DNA of 64,000 bases. It comes from Siphonodentalium dalli (taxonomy: Eukaryota; Mollusca; Scaphopoda; Gadilida; Siphonodentaliidae). Numbering within the stretch: the first letter of the stretch is position 1; the number at the start of each line of letters is the position of its first letter. Position numbers and translations under genes: made by a program. The notes beneath the pieces were generated by a model that worked only from the letters and a program-made list of their open reading frames with translations, had not been told where the DNA came from and ran no database searches. This document shows positions 21,122-33,984 of this stretch, in pieces. The stretch lies in the NCBI GenBank assembly GCA_032622095.1, contig CP136065.1:65959031-66023030 (forward strand), given 5' to 3'.

Positions 21122-21471
21122 GTTATATTATATCACTTCTGACAGCTAATATGGTTCCAATTGGAGAAGCGCCTTTGTACGACTGCCTGACATTAGTCTG
21201 CATGCTTTCATACTCACAGGATAGTGTTTCATGCTAAGGATTAATTTTCAACATAATTCTGGTTGTATAAATTTTTATATAGTTTTCATCTCAGGCATAT
21301 GTGGTGTCTATATTTCATTAATGGGCATACAATTAACGTAATGGTATGTGTATATATCAGCAGATTTTAGTAAGAATTTCCAATGACAAGCGCCTTTCAG
21401 CAGTGAAATCTCAATAGATTTTATATTTAGTTGAATTTGAGACTTGCAGCTCTTAATAATTTAGAAAGTAG

Positions 21472-21887
21472 CGGGCCTCAAAATTTGGTGCTGGACATTT
21501 GCAGAATGAGGTCCCCAGAGGGTGAATTTAGTTATGCTACCCCACTCAGCGGTCTAGCAAATGCAGCCTCTGGGAACCTCATTCTGCATGGCGTCATCTG
21601 CTATGAGAGATTTAAATTCCCAGATGGTGAAGATTGTGATGTGCACCCATTGGGCACCTCGATCATGCATTGTGTCATCTGTCAATTGGGGATATAAGAG
21701 ACACTAAACTAAAAAATATAATAATTTGATAATAAATATACTTTTTCAGAAGATATGAGGCCACAGCAGAATGAGGTCCCCAGATGGTGAATTTAGTGAT
21801 GCTAACCTGCTCTACAGGGTAGCGTCACTAAATTCACCCTCTGGGGACCTCATTCTGCAGATGTCTGGAAGCATATTTTGAGGCCTG
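21472..21887. mobile_element. MITE-F6
   Basis: CAGGCCT subfamily, flanked by GAAAGTAG and AAAAGTAG (7 of 8). Confidence 0.87.
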
Positions 21888-22215
21888 AAAAGTAGTATTA
21901 AACAGGTACTTATTTCATCAAATTTCCTTATACAACACCAGTGCTTTTGAGATAGTGACATTTTATTTATTTGTATAATTCCAACATATTAACATGTATC
22001 TTTGATATTTGTTCATTTAAACATTTTTACTAAGAATTTTCCACTTATGGTGACGGTTATCAATATTGTTAAAGTATTCGAGCCACACATCTACTAACCA
22101 TGTTTGGCCTTTTTGTTAAATTTTAGTGTAAACCTACTACCTCTATATCAACAATAGTGAAAATTACTTACATTTACAATGAACTGGTTATTCACATGGG
22201 CATCACTATTATAGT

Positions 22216-22650
22216 TATACCCCCGAAGTTGTGGAGGGTATACTGGAATCAGCTTGTCCGTCATCTGTCGTCCGTGTGGACACAAATTTGTCCGGAGTTT
22301 TTCTCAGTTGTTTTTTCATCATTTTCCATGAAACTTGGCACAGACATCAACCACCATGGGAACCTGTGCGCCTGCGATTATGACATCTGTTGGACTTTTT
22401 TTTTGGTGGAGTTATCCCCCTTTTTCAACATGTATAATTTTGTCAGAGCTTTTATTCCTACATAATTTTGTCCGAGCTTTTATTCCTACATTTTTCGGTC
22501 AATAGTTTTAGGATTAGGGTTAGAGTTGTGCACCTGCAATGGGAAATTTTAATTTTATTATTTTAACTAAAAGTCTACTGACATGTGAAACATCTTTTAA
22601 AAACATGGGGGGTATCCTTAGTCCCATTAGGACAGTCACACCTCTAGTTA
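22216..22650. repeat. Repeat G1 (GTATAC...CTTGTCCGTC type)
   Basis: From TTATACCCCCGAAGTTG to GGGACAGTC-like CATTAGGACAGTCACACC; one central unit. Confidence 0.75.
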
Positions 22651-23177
22651 TATTTAATTATTATAGCTAAATTTGACAGTGCGAAATCTACTAATTCCCT
22701 GTTTTTGTGGACCATATGAGATCACGCATCCCAGTTTCTATCAATTAATATAAATGTTATTCAAAATATCTTATCACACCCACGGGGACAGTTTTAGGGG
22801 CTAATTTTTAGAACAGAAATACAATTTCCCAAAATACAGTTCTCCACCTTGGCGCGCTCTGAACATTTTCTTACGATCAAAATAAACCAATTTTATTATG
22901 CGTCTATAGACAAATAATATACACAACCTTCAGTTGTATTTTATACACAAAATAGCTATTTGTAGTCTTGAAATCAGAATTTATAAAATTATGTTGTTTT
23001 AATTGTGACCTCGAAGAAATTAATTAATTATTAATTTAATTGACTTCCTCATTATGTGCCATCATGATTCATCATTCACATGGATCGAGACATGTTATTT
23101 TGACACAACAACAAACATGGTAATGATTTAATAATTTTGTGATATTTGGTTATTTCCCTGTTATGGCGATATTCATA

Positions 23178-23440
23178 TTATCCCTTCCATGACGGGAGCT
23201 GCGCTGGTGCAGCATTAAAGATCCTGTGCCAATGCATTCCCTTATATATGCGAGTCTCCCAAAGGGAGCCTCGTATATATAAGAGTACCCACTGGCTTAC
23301 AAGGTCAAAGTAAACATTGTTAGGTCAATGTATTCTCTTATATAGGTGAGATTCCCAATGTGAGACTCGCATATATAAGAGAATGCATTGGCACAGGATT
23401 TTGGCTAAATTTCAGTAAGCTCCCATCATGGAAGGGTTAA
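23178..23440. mobile_element. MITE-B5
   Basis: Left end TTATCCC, right end intact TTAA; two hairpins. Confidence 0.82.
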
Positions 23441-23542
23441 ATTATTATAGTTGAATATAATTATAATAGGTAAACCCAGGTTGTGTGTGACCTGCTGAAA
23501 CCTATGATCAATATAAATTCTAATTCTATGCTCATTGGTGGT

Positions 23543-23783
23543 TTAACCCTTTCATGATGGGAGCTGCGCTGGTGCAGCATTAAATATCCTGTGCCAGTGC
23601 ATTCTCTTATATATGCGAGTCTCCATTAGGAGCACTGGCTTACAAGATCAAGGTAAATATTGTTAGGCCAATGCATTCTCTTATATATGCGAGGTGCCCT
23701 ATGGGCGACTCGCATATATAAGAGAATGCATTGGCACAGGGTTTTCGCAACAATTCAGGAAGCTCCAGTCATGAAAGGGTTAA
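23543..23783. mobile_element. MITE-B6
   Basis: Both TTAA ends intact, 103 bp from B5 and in the same orientation. Hairpin 1 lost its 3' arm; hairpin 2 carries the GCCC/GGGC apical variant. Confidence 0.85.
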
Positions 23784-23820
23784 AAATTAATGTATGCCTG
23801 CACTACACCTCAATAGTTAT

Positions 23821-24085
23821 TTAACCCGTTCTATACTGAGTACTCATTGATGAGTAGTTCTCTTAGGAAATGTTGAGATAATAAGTTCAACAACCGACCA
23901 TAGGTTGTTTATGGTCTTTTGTTGAAATTATAATCTGAACATTTCCCACCAACGAACATGAATCCTTCTGCACTTGTATTATCTTTTCGTTATACTTTCG
24001 TCTGTTAATTTTATTGAACACCCGCCATTCCAATATTTACTTTGATAATTGAATGGGAGAATCCATTTAGTATAGAAAGGGTTAA
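23821..24085. mobile_element. MITE-E2
   Basis: Left TTAACCCGTTCTATACTGAG, right TAGTATAGAAAGGGTTAA; about 260 bp, the usual short form. Confidence 0.82.
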
Positions 24086-24658
24086 TATGCCTCTTACATC
24101 ATCTCATATGTCTCTTTAATTGTGCAATTTTTCTGAACTTTTCATCTTTTATCTTCTTTTTTTTCTTCTAATTTTCACATATATTAAATAGGGTTCTCAC
24201 ATGGCTTTCCTTATATATGGCTATATACTATACTCGCTGGACGCATAAATGAAGATCTTGAAAATACTCTAAAATTGCAAAGAAATGACTTTGAATTTCA
24301 TGATACAAAGTAGTCCGTTCCTACGCTATAAAGCAGGTAGTGAAATTGGTAGGGATACTACTGGTTTACTTTGAAGTACTGTTGCCTTACACTTCTATAG
24401 CAGACTTTAAGTCTAAATAAATCAACTGTAATAAAATTCACAATTGTGAAAGATCCGAACTCCACAAGAGTTGACAACTGAAAGTAGTAATTTAATGTGT
24501 AAAATATATCAGGACAGATATCAGGACAGATAACAATATTTTGTTTACCCAACATGGTATTTCAAATTTGAGACAAGAAGCTTATGCTCACAAAAGCACT
24601 GATCAACCTGTTAAATTGGTTACATCTGCAGTCATGGGAATCAACCTAGGAAATAGGT

Positions 24659-25202
24659 CAGTCTCTTTAAAAATCTGATGAAAATGTTACCATATTTACA
24701 TCTCTGGATATCTCATTCATAATTCATAATCAGTTACTGAATTGATGGGATTCCCTACATTTCATTGGAGAGTGGCGAAGCATGTGCGTGATTTAATTCG
24801 TTTATGGGAAATTATGGCATAACGGATCACTTCTCAGATCAGAGGTCAATGACATGTTGGCAATTTTCCCATGCATTGTCAAGCTCAACTATTGTTTGAA
24901 AACTGAATACAGGTGATATATCCATAATTCATTTTACTCATCGCAGTATAGTAGATAACATCTTTAATTTTTCTTTATCAGTTAAGGATATTCATGACTG
25001 ATTATTCTTTCGCATCTTGTTGTATTTATAACTACTACTAAATACTACGATTTTCATTTACTATGGCAAGAATGCACTCCATATTTGGAAACGGTCTATT
25101 ACGTCATGTTGGGAATGTCGCTTCGTTGTAGAAATTAAATATAGTGGACACATATAGAGACGTACATCTGTTAGGATTATATTCAGCTTTTCAAAGAGAC
25201 TG
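24659..25202. mobile_element. Element U1
   Basis: CAGTCTCTTTAAAAATCTGA ... TTCAGCTTTTCAAAGAGACTG. Shares interior with U2 and U3 (TCTTTCGCATCTTGTTGT, AACTACTACTAAATA). Confidence 0.75.
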
Positions 25203-25299
25203 TGTCTAGGTAAAAGCAGAATCAAAATCAGTTGCCTGGATAATACTATTGCCCAGGTAATATAGGTTCATTGCATTGCTAAAATCTCATTGAATTTAT

Positions 25300-25515
25300 T
25301 GACACTACATGCACTTTTTGCTCAATTTAACAAAAAAAATTTTTTATTTTTTAATCAAATTTTTTTTTAACTAACACTGTTATAACATACACTGGGATAC
25401 CCCGAGTCACCACACCAAATTTGGTTGAAATCGGGCCAGGGGTCTGGGAGAAAAATTGCAAATAGATATATGGACGTACAAACAGATGTTACCCTTTTTA
25501 TATATATAGATGTTT
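25300..25515. repeat. Low-complexity repeat with GGATACCCC and GGACGTACAAACAG
   Basis: T-rich stretch, then CCAAATTTGGTTGAAATCGG and ATATGGACGTACAAACAGAT, phrases typical of dispersed invertebrate repeats; family not recognised. Confidence 0.45.
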
Positions 25516-25714
25516 CTTACATTTTAGACTCAAGCTAATTATGTTATTGTACAGACCAATTGTTTATAAGCTATCATTTGTAAATCATTGTTCATATTGC
25601 ATATATCAACAGTTTATTTTTTATATGTACATGTTTAGAGTAGCAACTCACTTACATTTTTAGGTAACATTTACATTTGCTCATATATCTTACATCTCTC
25701 GGGAACATGGCTAC

Positions 25715-25743
25715 GGGGGGGGGGGGGGGGGGGGGGGGGGGGG
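25715..25743. repeat. Poly(G) run, 29 bases
   Basis: Uninterrupted G in AT-rich surroundings; a common site of assembly error. Confidence 0.9.
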
Positions 25744-26221
25744 TCTCGTCCCACCAACAACTGGTTCAATTTTTAACAGTTGGCAAATTCGTACCTGACA
25801 CAACATAGTTGGAAAATTGACACTACATATTGGTTTAAATTGTTCTCATTGTTTGATTTTCCAACCAGTAATTAGTGGTTTTAGAGAACAGTAGCATATT
25901 TTTCTACTTTTGGTCAAAATTGTGGCCTCAAATTGTCATCGGGTTAGAATTTTTCTAACCTAAAGATTTGTCAAGTGGACACCCCCCCCAACAGAGACTC
26001 ACTATCCATGTCCCTGAATTCGCTGATCTTATTTTCTGCAACTACAAATACGACTTTAATATTGTGAAGCTCACTATCAATTTTATGGCATCACAGTATC
26101 ATTGCTTTTAATTTCTTTATAGTAATCAGTCTCGCTCATTAACCGACAATCGCTGATGATAATGAACTGTTGCTTGGTAATTCCTGGTGGTAATTTGAAA
26201 AACTGGATTGAAACATACTTA

Positions 26222-26436
26222 TACAGTAATGCCCTAAATAATCGATTCCTTAACCACAGCAGAAATATGGGTAATTTTTCAGGATTTAGTCGGAAATATG
26301 GCTTGTTGCCATTCATCGGAAATCTCAGTGAGAACTTTCCAATGAATGGCAATAAGCCATATTTCCGACTAAATCCTGAAAAAATTACCCATAATTCTGC
26401 TATGGTTAGGAGTTAATTATTTAGGGCATTACTATA
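26222..26436. mobile_element. MITE-A6
   Basis: Full-length palindrome; the right end is ACTATA instead of ACTGTA. Confidence 0.85.
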
Positions 26437-26447
26437 CAAGTCATTTT

Positions 26448-27141
26448 CAGTCTCTTTAACCATTTCAGGATAGGAGATGTGCTGGTGCAGCATTTATATA
26501 ATAATGATTCTGTGCTAGTGCATTCTCTTATATGTGCGAGTCTCCCATAGGGAACCTTGCATGTATAAGATAATGCACTGGCTTACAAGGTCGAGGTAAA
26601 TATTGTTAGGCCTATGTGTTCTGTTATATATGTGAGGCTCCCTGTGGGAGACTCCCGTATATAAGAGAATTGGCACATGGTTTTCGCAAAATTTCAGGAA
26701 TCTCCCGTCATGGAAGGATTAAAAAGCTGACGATAATCTTATCAGATTTACGTCTCTAGAATTCTTTTTCATCTATCTATTTATAGGATGAGGGGGCTTC
26801 CCCAAGATGACATTAAATTATTTCCAAATATGGAGTGCTTCTGGTGAAGTAAATGTTTGCGAGAATCATAGTATTTAGTAGTAGTTATAAAACAGTAGGA
26901 TGTGAACAAATAATCAATAATAAATATCATTGGCTGATAAAACTCGAAGATAATGTCTCCAAGATTGTGATGAGTAATTTGTATTGCAATCAATTATGAA
27001 TATATCATCTGTATTATAAAATTTCTCATGTATCGCAATGCGTGGGGAAAAATGTAAACACATTGACCTCCGATCTCACAATGCAAATTTAATCAATCAT
27101 GAAGCTGTGTTTGTATTTGTCATCAGCTTTTTAAAGAGACT
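26448..27141. mobile_element. Element U2 (opposite orientation, split by B7)
   Basis: CAGTCTCTTTAA, then B7, then AAAAAGCTGACGATAAT ... CATCAGCTTTTTAAAGAGAC. With U1 it forms a large inverted repeat 1.2 kb apart. Confidence 0.75.
26456..26722. mobile_element. MITE-B7, inside element U2
   Basis: Inserted in the TTAA of the U2 terminal CAGTCTCTTTAAAAAGC, giving a clean TTAA duplication. Confidence 0.85.
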
Positions 27142-27381
27142 TGATTCTGCCTTGCAATGTGCTGTTACATCACAACCAATGAAATAGCGCCCAGTCTGAA
27201 TCATGACCAATGGAATGAAGGGAATCAATACAGAAATAAAATCTGGGTCTGAGTTCTTTCGACATAATATACACATGCTGTTATTACAACTATGGAATCA
27301 TTGCGCACTTATTTCACTGAATTAAAAATGATAGGTGAGTACCCAGGTAGAGTTCAACTAATAGTTCCGAAAATTCCAACT

Positions 27382-27497
27382 TTAACCCTCTTAGAGCTCT
27401 TTCCATCAATGTATCAAATTATTATAATCAATAAATTTGAAAAATGATCAAGGAAATATGGGTTGATACAAAATCGGACTTGGCACTGAAAGGTTAA
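27382..27497. mobile_element. MITE-D4, half copy
   Basis: The left arm is missing, yet a TTAACCCTC/TTAA pair still borders the right arm. Confidence 0.78.
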
Positions 27498-27559
27498 TGA
27501 TCATATAATTTCCACAAAGCACAACGCCTAAACTACACAGAATAGTAAATATTTACGCC

Positions 27560-27825
27560 TCAAGTCTTCCATGATTGGAGGTTCCTGAAATTTTGTGAAA
27601 ACCGTGTGCTGATACATTTTCTTATACATGGGAGTCTCCCTTAGGGAGCCTCACCATATGTAAGAGAATACATTTGCCTAATAATATATACCTTGACCAT
27701 GTAAGCCAGTGCATTCTCTTATATATGCGAGGCTCCCTATGGGAGACTCCCATATATAAGAGAATGCACTGGCACAGTATATTTAATACTGCACTGGCAC
27801 AGCTTAATTCTGGAGGAATCTATAA
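27560..27825. mobile_element. MITE-B8, decayed ends
   Basis: Inverted copy; the two hairpins are clear but neither TTAA survives. Confidence 0.7.
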
Positions 27826-27829
27826 CCGA

Positions 27830-28825
27830 TGAAACAAATGATTTCGCCAACATTTTGGCTGACTGGCAGTGTCTGCCACGTTTTCTGAATCGGGCTGTCT
27901 GACTTAAGAAACTCTTCCATATTTTACTGACTTGGATGGAGCAATGAAATTCAGTGAGAAAAAGTGTTCAATGAAATCGATCATGCATGCAGCCAATGGG
28001 GTCCTAGTCTTCAAATAGTATGTCTGTCATTTGCTGAATGAGGTCCCCAGATGGTGAATTTAGTGATGCTACCCAGAACTGTGGTCAAGCATCACCAAAT
28101 TCACCCTCTGGGGAACTCATTCTGCAAATGTCCGGCACCATACTGTCAAGTCTGTAGATGAAGCACTAATATTCATGTGTATAATATTCATCAACGATTA
28201 TCATATTTACCAGTTGCCTCAAGTTTTGTCATTTTAGCACTGATAAATGTTGACTGAGATATTATTTAGAGTGTGTCTGCTGCTGCATAATAACATTAAA
28301 TTGTATAATAAATTTTATACACAAACGTCTATTGGTTATTTTTCTGATAATTCCCTATTAGAGACGTTCGCAAACTCACCATTAGCAGTTACAACTACAT
28401 TTAGCTATTCTTCGTCATAAAATTTTTGTCGGCCAAAAATCAATTTCGCAAAAATAATGACGATGATTAGGATTTGAACACGACAATGCATGAATAATCG
28501 TGTGCATTGAGATTTGCACAAACTTCCAGATCTAACACGTACAATAACCTTATATTTAATTGGCCACTTGAAGATAGTTGTCTTAGACTTGATAAGTGAT
28601 GGATGTTACTTGTAAGATACAACAAAACTTATCGACTGAGTCTGTATCTTTTATACAAATCAAAGAAATTGATACATTATCCATTGTGTCGGTTAGGACA
28701 GCATGGCTACAGTTAGTACATGTGCATATTTTGATGCTGTAGTACCCTAAATGTAATCGTAACTGCTGCCAGTGAGTTTTGCAAAACATCTATATTTACT
28801 TGTGCGGATGATAAGGCCACTTTTT
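27830..28825. other. Intergenic, only F7 recognised
   Basis: AT-rich DNA on both sides of F7. Confidence 0.55.
28005..28154. mobile_element. MITE-F7, short form
   Basis: A single hairpin bordered by TAGTCTTCAAATAG and GTCAAGTCTG. Confidence 0.75.
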
Positions 28826-29604
28826 TATACCCCCCCGCAACGAAGTTAGGGGGGGTATACTGGAGTCAGCTTGTCCGTCCGGCCGTCCGTCGTCCGTCCG
28901 TCCGTGGACCACAAATTGTCCGGAGTTTTTCTCAGTCGTTTTTTTTATCAATTTCCTTGAAACTTGGCACATCAATCACCATGGGAACCTGTGCACCTGC
29001 GATTATGACGTCAGTCGGACCTTTTTTGGTGGAGTTATCCCCCTTTTTCGACTTAGAAAATTTTCGCAACATGTATACTTTTGTCCGAGCTTTTATTCCT
29101 ACATTTTTAGGTCAATTTTTTTAAAACGTGGCACAGATATTTAGTACCATGGGAAATTGTGCACCTGCGATTATGACGTCTGTCCGACTTTTTTTGGTGG
29201 AGTTATCCCCCTTTTTCGACTTAGAAAATGTTTTTGGCAACATGCATAATTTTGTCCGAGCTTTTATTCCTACATTTTTCGGTCAATGTTTTTTAATCTT
29301 GGCACTGATATTTAGTACCATGGGAACCTGTGCACCTGCGATTATGACGTCTGTCCGACATTTTTGTGTGGAGTTATTCCCTTTTTTTACTTAGAAATTT
29401 TTCGCAACATGCATGATTTTGTCCAAGCTTTTATTCCAACATTTTTCAGTCAATAGGTTTAAGATTAGGGTTATGGTTGTACACCTGCAATGGGAACTGT
29501 TATTTTATTATTTTAACTAAATGTTTACTGACATGTGAAACATCTTGGTATTTTAAAATCAGGGGGGTATCCGTAGTCCCATTGGGACAGTCACACCTCT
29601 AGTT
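28826..29604. repeat. Repeat G2 with three about 170-bp units
   Basis: Same ends as G1; GTGCACCTGCGATTATGACG recurs at 28991, 29159 and 29330. Opens with a TATACCCCCCC / GGGGGGGTATAC inverted pair. Confidence 0.82.
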
Positions 29605-29700
29605 TTATTTGTTTGATTACGGATCATCCTACACCTAAAACTCAAAAATGATAAACAATTAAATTTTACTTGTTTTATTTCTATAGTCAAATGGGGCATA

Positions 29701-29918
29701 TACAGTAATGCCCTAAATAATAGACTCCCTTAACCACAGCAGAATTATGGGTAATTTTTCAGGATTTAGTCGGATATATGGTTTGTTGCCATTCATCGGA
29801 AAGCTCTCAGTGAGAGCTTTCCGATGAATGCAACAAGCCAATTTTTCCGACTAAATCCTGAAAAATTTCCCATAATTCTGCTGTGGTTAAGGAGTCGATG
29901 ATTTAGAGCATTACTGTA
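29701..29918. mobile_element. MITE-A7
   Basis: Full-length palindrome with both ends intact. Confidence 0.88.
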
Positions 29919-29964
29919 GTAATAGAAAAAAATATAATAATATCGAGAATCAAGAAGGCCAGGA

Positions 29965-30085
29965 TAACATATAAAACTATTTCTGATTGGCTAAAAAGGC
30001 CAGGATATCATATAAAACTATTTCTGATTGGCTGTAATGGGGCGGGTTATATAAAGCTATTTCTGATTGGCTGTAATTGAGATTA
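29965..30085. repeat. Three about 40-bp repeats
   Basis: ACTATTTCTGATTGGCT appears three times, each after ATATAAA. Confidence 0.85.
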
Positions 30086-30412
30086 ACCTCAGAACCTGTT
30101 AACCATCTACTATTCCCCTGTACAACAAACAGAATGAGGCTTTCTTAAAAAGTCCTGCCCAAGCATACTCTGTCAACATTTTAACACGCACCCCAACAGC
30201 CTTTTTTCATGTCTAATACAGACCATTCACCAATACGTCTAAAAATTTATATGTATTACCTTCAATCAAGATTTTTTTTTATCTTTCATCCTGATTTTTT
30301 TAAAAGATGAAAAAAATAAAAACAAATTCGGAACCAACTTAATTTTTTCCCTCTACCAGCAATTCTCTGTATTTAATAACAAAAAAGTGGCCTCAAATTA
30401 ATTGTGTCCACA

Positions 30413-31007
30413 TACAGTCAAACTTCGTTAAGTCGAACGTCGGTAACTCGAATACCCCACTTAAGTCGCAGCCATTGCCTGTCACGGCTGGGCTTGTGTG
30501 CAAGCCAATAGAATAATCACGGTTAAGTCCGAAGGTGGATAAGTCGAAATTCCTGCTTAAGTCGAAACGAAATTTGGTCCCACCAGCCAGCTTATAACAC
30601 TAATTACTATGGTTAAGTCGAAGTGCCGTCGGCGATGCATCGCCATGTGATTATAACTCATTTTGCTTCCATTCAATTGCATAAAAAGCTGTGAAGTTTC
30701 CTAGAGTCTTTGTTTGTCCTAATGCATTGTTTATTTAACATATTTACGAGGTGCAGTGGTCAATTTCCACTGTCTGATGAGGATTAGTAGTGTTGACAAA
30801 CGAAATGAAAAATCATATTCAAACCGCTTGATACAGAGAATATTTTCATTCAGTCATGTCTTCCCAAAACGAAAACGATGTTCCAAATTAATTCGACCAG
30901 TTGGAATTCGGGGTCACTAAATGGTCGAAATGGTTAAGTCGAACACATGGTCAACTCGAAGTAATCCAACGGTCCCTTGCGAATCGACTTAACGAAGTTT
31001 AACTGTA
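30413..31007. mobile_element. Pogo/Tigger-like non-autonomous element
   Basis: TA-CAGTCAAACTTCGTTAAGTC ... GACTTAACGAAGTTTAACTG-TA, with more TTAAGTCGAA blocks at both sides. CAGTCAAAC ends resemble pogo/Tigger terminal repeats. No long frame. Confidence 0.8.
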
Positions 31008-31315
31008 TCATGTTCTAATTTTTTATGTCTGCTACTAATGGCTCTGGCTCCATTTGTTGTCTTATAGCACATGAAGACAGCACTGCATTCAAATCCTTTT
31101 TTCTGCTATTGAATGTCAAATGATGCGTTAGTAACTTTCAGCAAGTAGCCTCAAACTACAGTCGTCACTGGACTCTCCTGTTAACAGAGTACCTGGTTGG
31201 GAGTTGATGGATATGGTCAATATGATCATCCTGATCCCCTTGGATGCATAGCTGCTGGGATTGGTTCCTTCTAAAGTAAGATATGTCTGTGATAATACTG
31301 ATGTGATGTGCTAAT

Positions 31316-31485
31316 CAAGCCTTGAAATAGTGTGTCTGAAATTTGCAGAATGAGTCCCCAGAGGGTGAATTTAGTGATTCTATCCTGGGATAGCATCATG
31401 AAATTCACCATCTGGGAACCTTATTCTGCTCAGACCTCAACAGGTAAGTGAGACCGACGATCAGATTGCAGTTCCCCAGTTGAAG
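31316..31485. mobile_element. MITE-F8, left part
   Basis: Left end CAAGCCTTGAAATAGTGTG; cut after the first hairpin and the CCCCAGTTGAAG segment. Confidence 0.75.
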
Positions 31486-31499
31486 GAACAAAAAAAGAA

Positions 31500-31611
31500 C
31501 AGAAAGTTCAACAAACGGACTACTGTCATAATGTCATTTGTTGAACTTATTGTCTGAACATTTCCTATAAGGAACTACTCATCAATTAGTATTTAGTATA
31601 GAAAGGGTTAA
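31500..31611. mobile_element. MITE-E3, right part only
   Basis: Palindromic GTTCAACAAA core and the terminal TAGTATAGAAAGGGTTAA; left end missing. Confidence 0.7.
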
Positions 31612-31859
31612 TTTCAGAGGTAAAACTCAACCGTGGAACTACATTTAATTGTTTGGAGTGATTTTGACACATGTATACTGGCTGCTGTGATATTCCGACG
31701 GACTAATTTTCTCTCATTCCATCCACTTTGGTGAGTAGCTCAAAAATCACTTACTGTGTATTGTTAAAAAACATGACCAGTGGCAAATGTAGAAATTTAA
31801 AAAAGAAAATTCTATTATTTATACAAATAAAAATAATTTTGTTTCTTTGTTTGGTTATT

Positions 31860-32760
31860 TGTCTATCGGGCTATGGACGACCAAACGGCTGAACCCTCAG
31901 ATCTGAACATTTGTACACAGAGGTCAATTAACTGGTCATGGCACCTATCATGGGATAGGTGCCATTCTGTCAGATGTCTTGAAAGGGCACTAATTATTAA
32001 CTAAATAATTAATTATATATCCAAAATGGTTGGAATCTGGTTGTTGAAAATTTATTCACAGGGGTAAATTGACCCTAGGAGTGCCATTGACCTCACACGA
32101 CTTAAAGGGGCCTAAAAAAAATCATATCCCCAAAATGGTTTGACCCTGGTTGCTGGAAATTGACATGCAGGGGTGAATTGATCCAGGGAGTGCCACTGGA
32201 TAGGTAATGTTGACCGTAAAGGGAAACATTTAGAATATATTATAAAATATGAGCAACAAAGAGAATTCCTTATCAGCTTAGATGGAATGTCGGAAAATTG
32301 GTACACCTGTAACCGTATCAGGGAATATCATGGGACAGTAGCCTGTGATCTCAGGTGACTCAGGGACAAATATATGAGCAATAAAGAGAGTTTCTTATCA
32401 GCTTAAATAACATGTAGTAAAGTTGGTACACGGGTCACCTGACCAGGAGAATACCATGGGATAGGTGCCTATGACTTCAGATGACTTAAAGGGGAACTAA
32501 TAAATAACATTAACATAGATTATCAATGGAGAGCGTTTATTATCAGCTCCGAAGATATGTGGGAAAATTGGCAAACAGAGGTGATTTGACTTGGGGAGTT
32601 CATGGGATTGGTGCTGCTGACCTCAGATGACTCAAAAAGGCTCTAATAATAGCAATAAAGAGCGTTTATTATCACTTAAAAGATAAGGTAACTTTATCCT
32701 GAGAGTGCCATGCAATAGGTGATATTTACCTGAGATGAATAATAATTTATTTAAGTGACC
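31860..32760. repeat. The same satellite, opposite strand
   Basis: CCTCAGATGACTTAAA, CATGGGATAGGTGCC and AATAAAGAGCGTTTATTATC are complements of the 10.3-11.6 kb blocks; about six to seven units. Confidence 0.75.
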
Positions 32761-33555
32761 TGAGAAATTTTATTTCCATTCTGATATGGAATATCTTGCT
32801 GCATGTCTTCTTGGGGATTTTAAAAACATGAAATTTATTTTTTTGACTGTTCAATTTGGCAATTTGTGTTTTTTTTTCATTTAATCTTTTTAAATTTCAA
32901 TAACGGGAAAATATCAAGAACATTTAACTCACTTTATTGACTTTACTGGTATTATAAAACATTAAAGAGAATGAAAATTACTATATTAAATATCCTACAT
33001 ATTAAAATTTTGGGTAAAATATGCTTCCATAAATATTTGTGTAAAGTCAACTTTATAAATAGATTTCTCCCATTTGATTGGTCGTTACTATTCTTATGAC
33101 ATTTTGGAAACTAATTTTAGCCAACTGTAAACAGACGCCCACAATTTCGTCAGCAGACAAGCAGAAACCCAGCTGCTCTGAAACAATGAAGCTCAAATAA
33201 AAGCCCGAAAGAGGTAATTATAAACGACACAGAACGTTATACAATATACAACAAGTACTCGCATATCAATATACCAAATTTTTAAATTATATAATGAGCA
33301 ATTGCATCATTTGACCATCGTTAGGAACTGCTAAAAAATTTCTCACGGCAATCTGAATCTGGACTGGAGTTTACAATCATGGCGATGATTCCTTGGGAGC
33401 ATTGCGGATTCGATCGGCTTACAACCAGTGTTGGGGTGTTTTTGGTGCATTTTTCGAGCATTCTGGTGCATTTTTTTAAAATTAAATGTGTTATTGTTAA
33501 ACAGTGTTAAATCATAGAAACGTGTGCACCTCAGTATTGTCTATTGACAATCTGT
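32760..33555. other. Intergenic, nothing recognised
   Basis: AT-rich, no frames, no inverted repeats noticed. Confidence 0.55.
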
Positions 33556-33838
33556 ATCTGTACTACTGTAGTTGTTAGTGACTGTTACGTCCTACTCCTA
33601 GTGACCAAGGCTGGCTTTTACAGGACGGGATCGAGTAGATCCATAATTTTTCCAGGAAGTTTTTTTGCCGAACCCGTGACTTCTTCGCCACGGTAGGGAT
33701 CTTTAACGTGCGCACATTGTTGCACACGGGACAGCCATTAGCGTCGGCTCCCGATCCGACGGTGTGCCAAGTGTAGTGTCATCCCTGGTCATGACATTAC
33801 GAGAGGAGCAGCTTCTGGAATCTTTCTCAGATCACTGA
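33556..33838 (-). mobile_element. SINE copy lacking the tRNA head
   Basis: 283 bp identical, without indels, to 39222-39504; the tRNA-like head is absent. Confidence 0.8.
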
Positions 33839-33984
33839 AAAGGTTGACAAAATGAATTTTTCGGATAGGACGGAAAATGATGCATTTGTCATTGTGTTTG
33901 GAGCGTCTTAATAATATTTCTATAGTACTGACGCACAGCCCAACCTGCAGACAAAATTTCACTACTACATTGGAAAAAATAACA

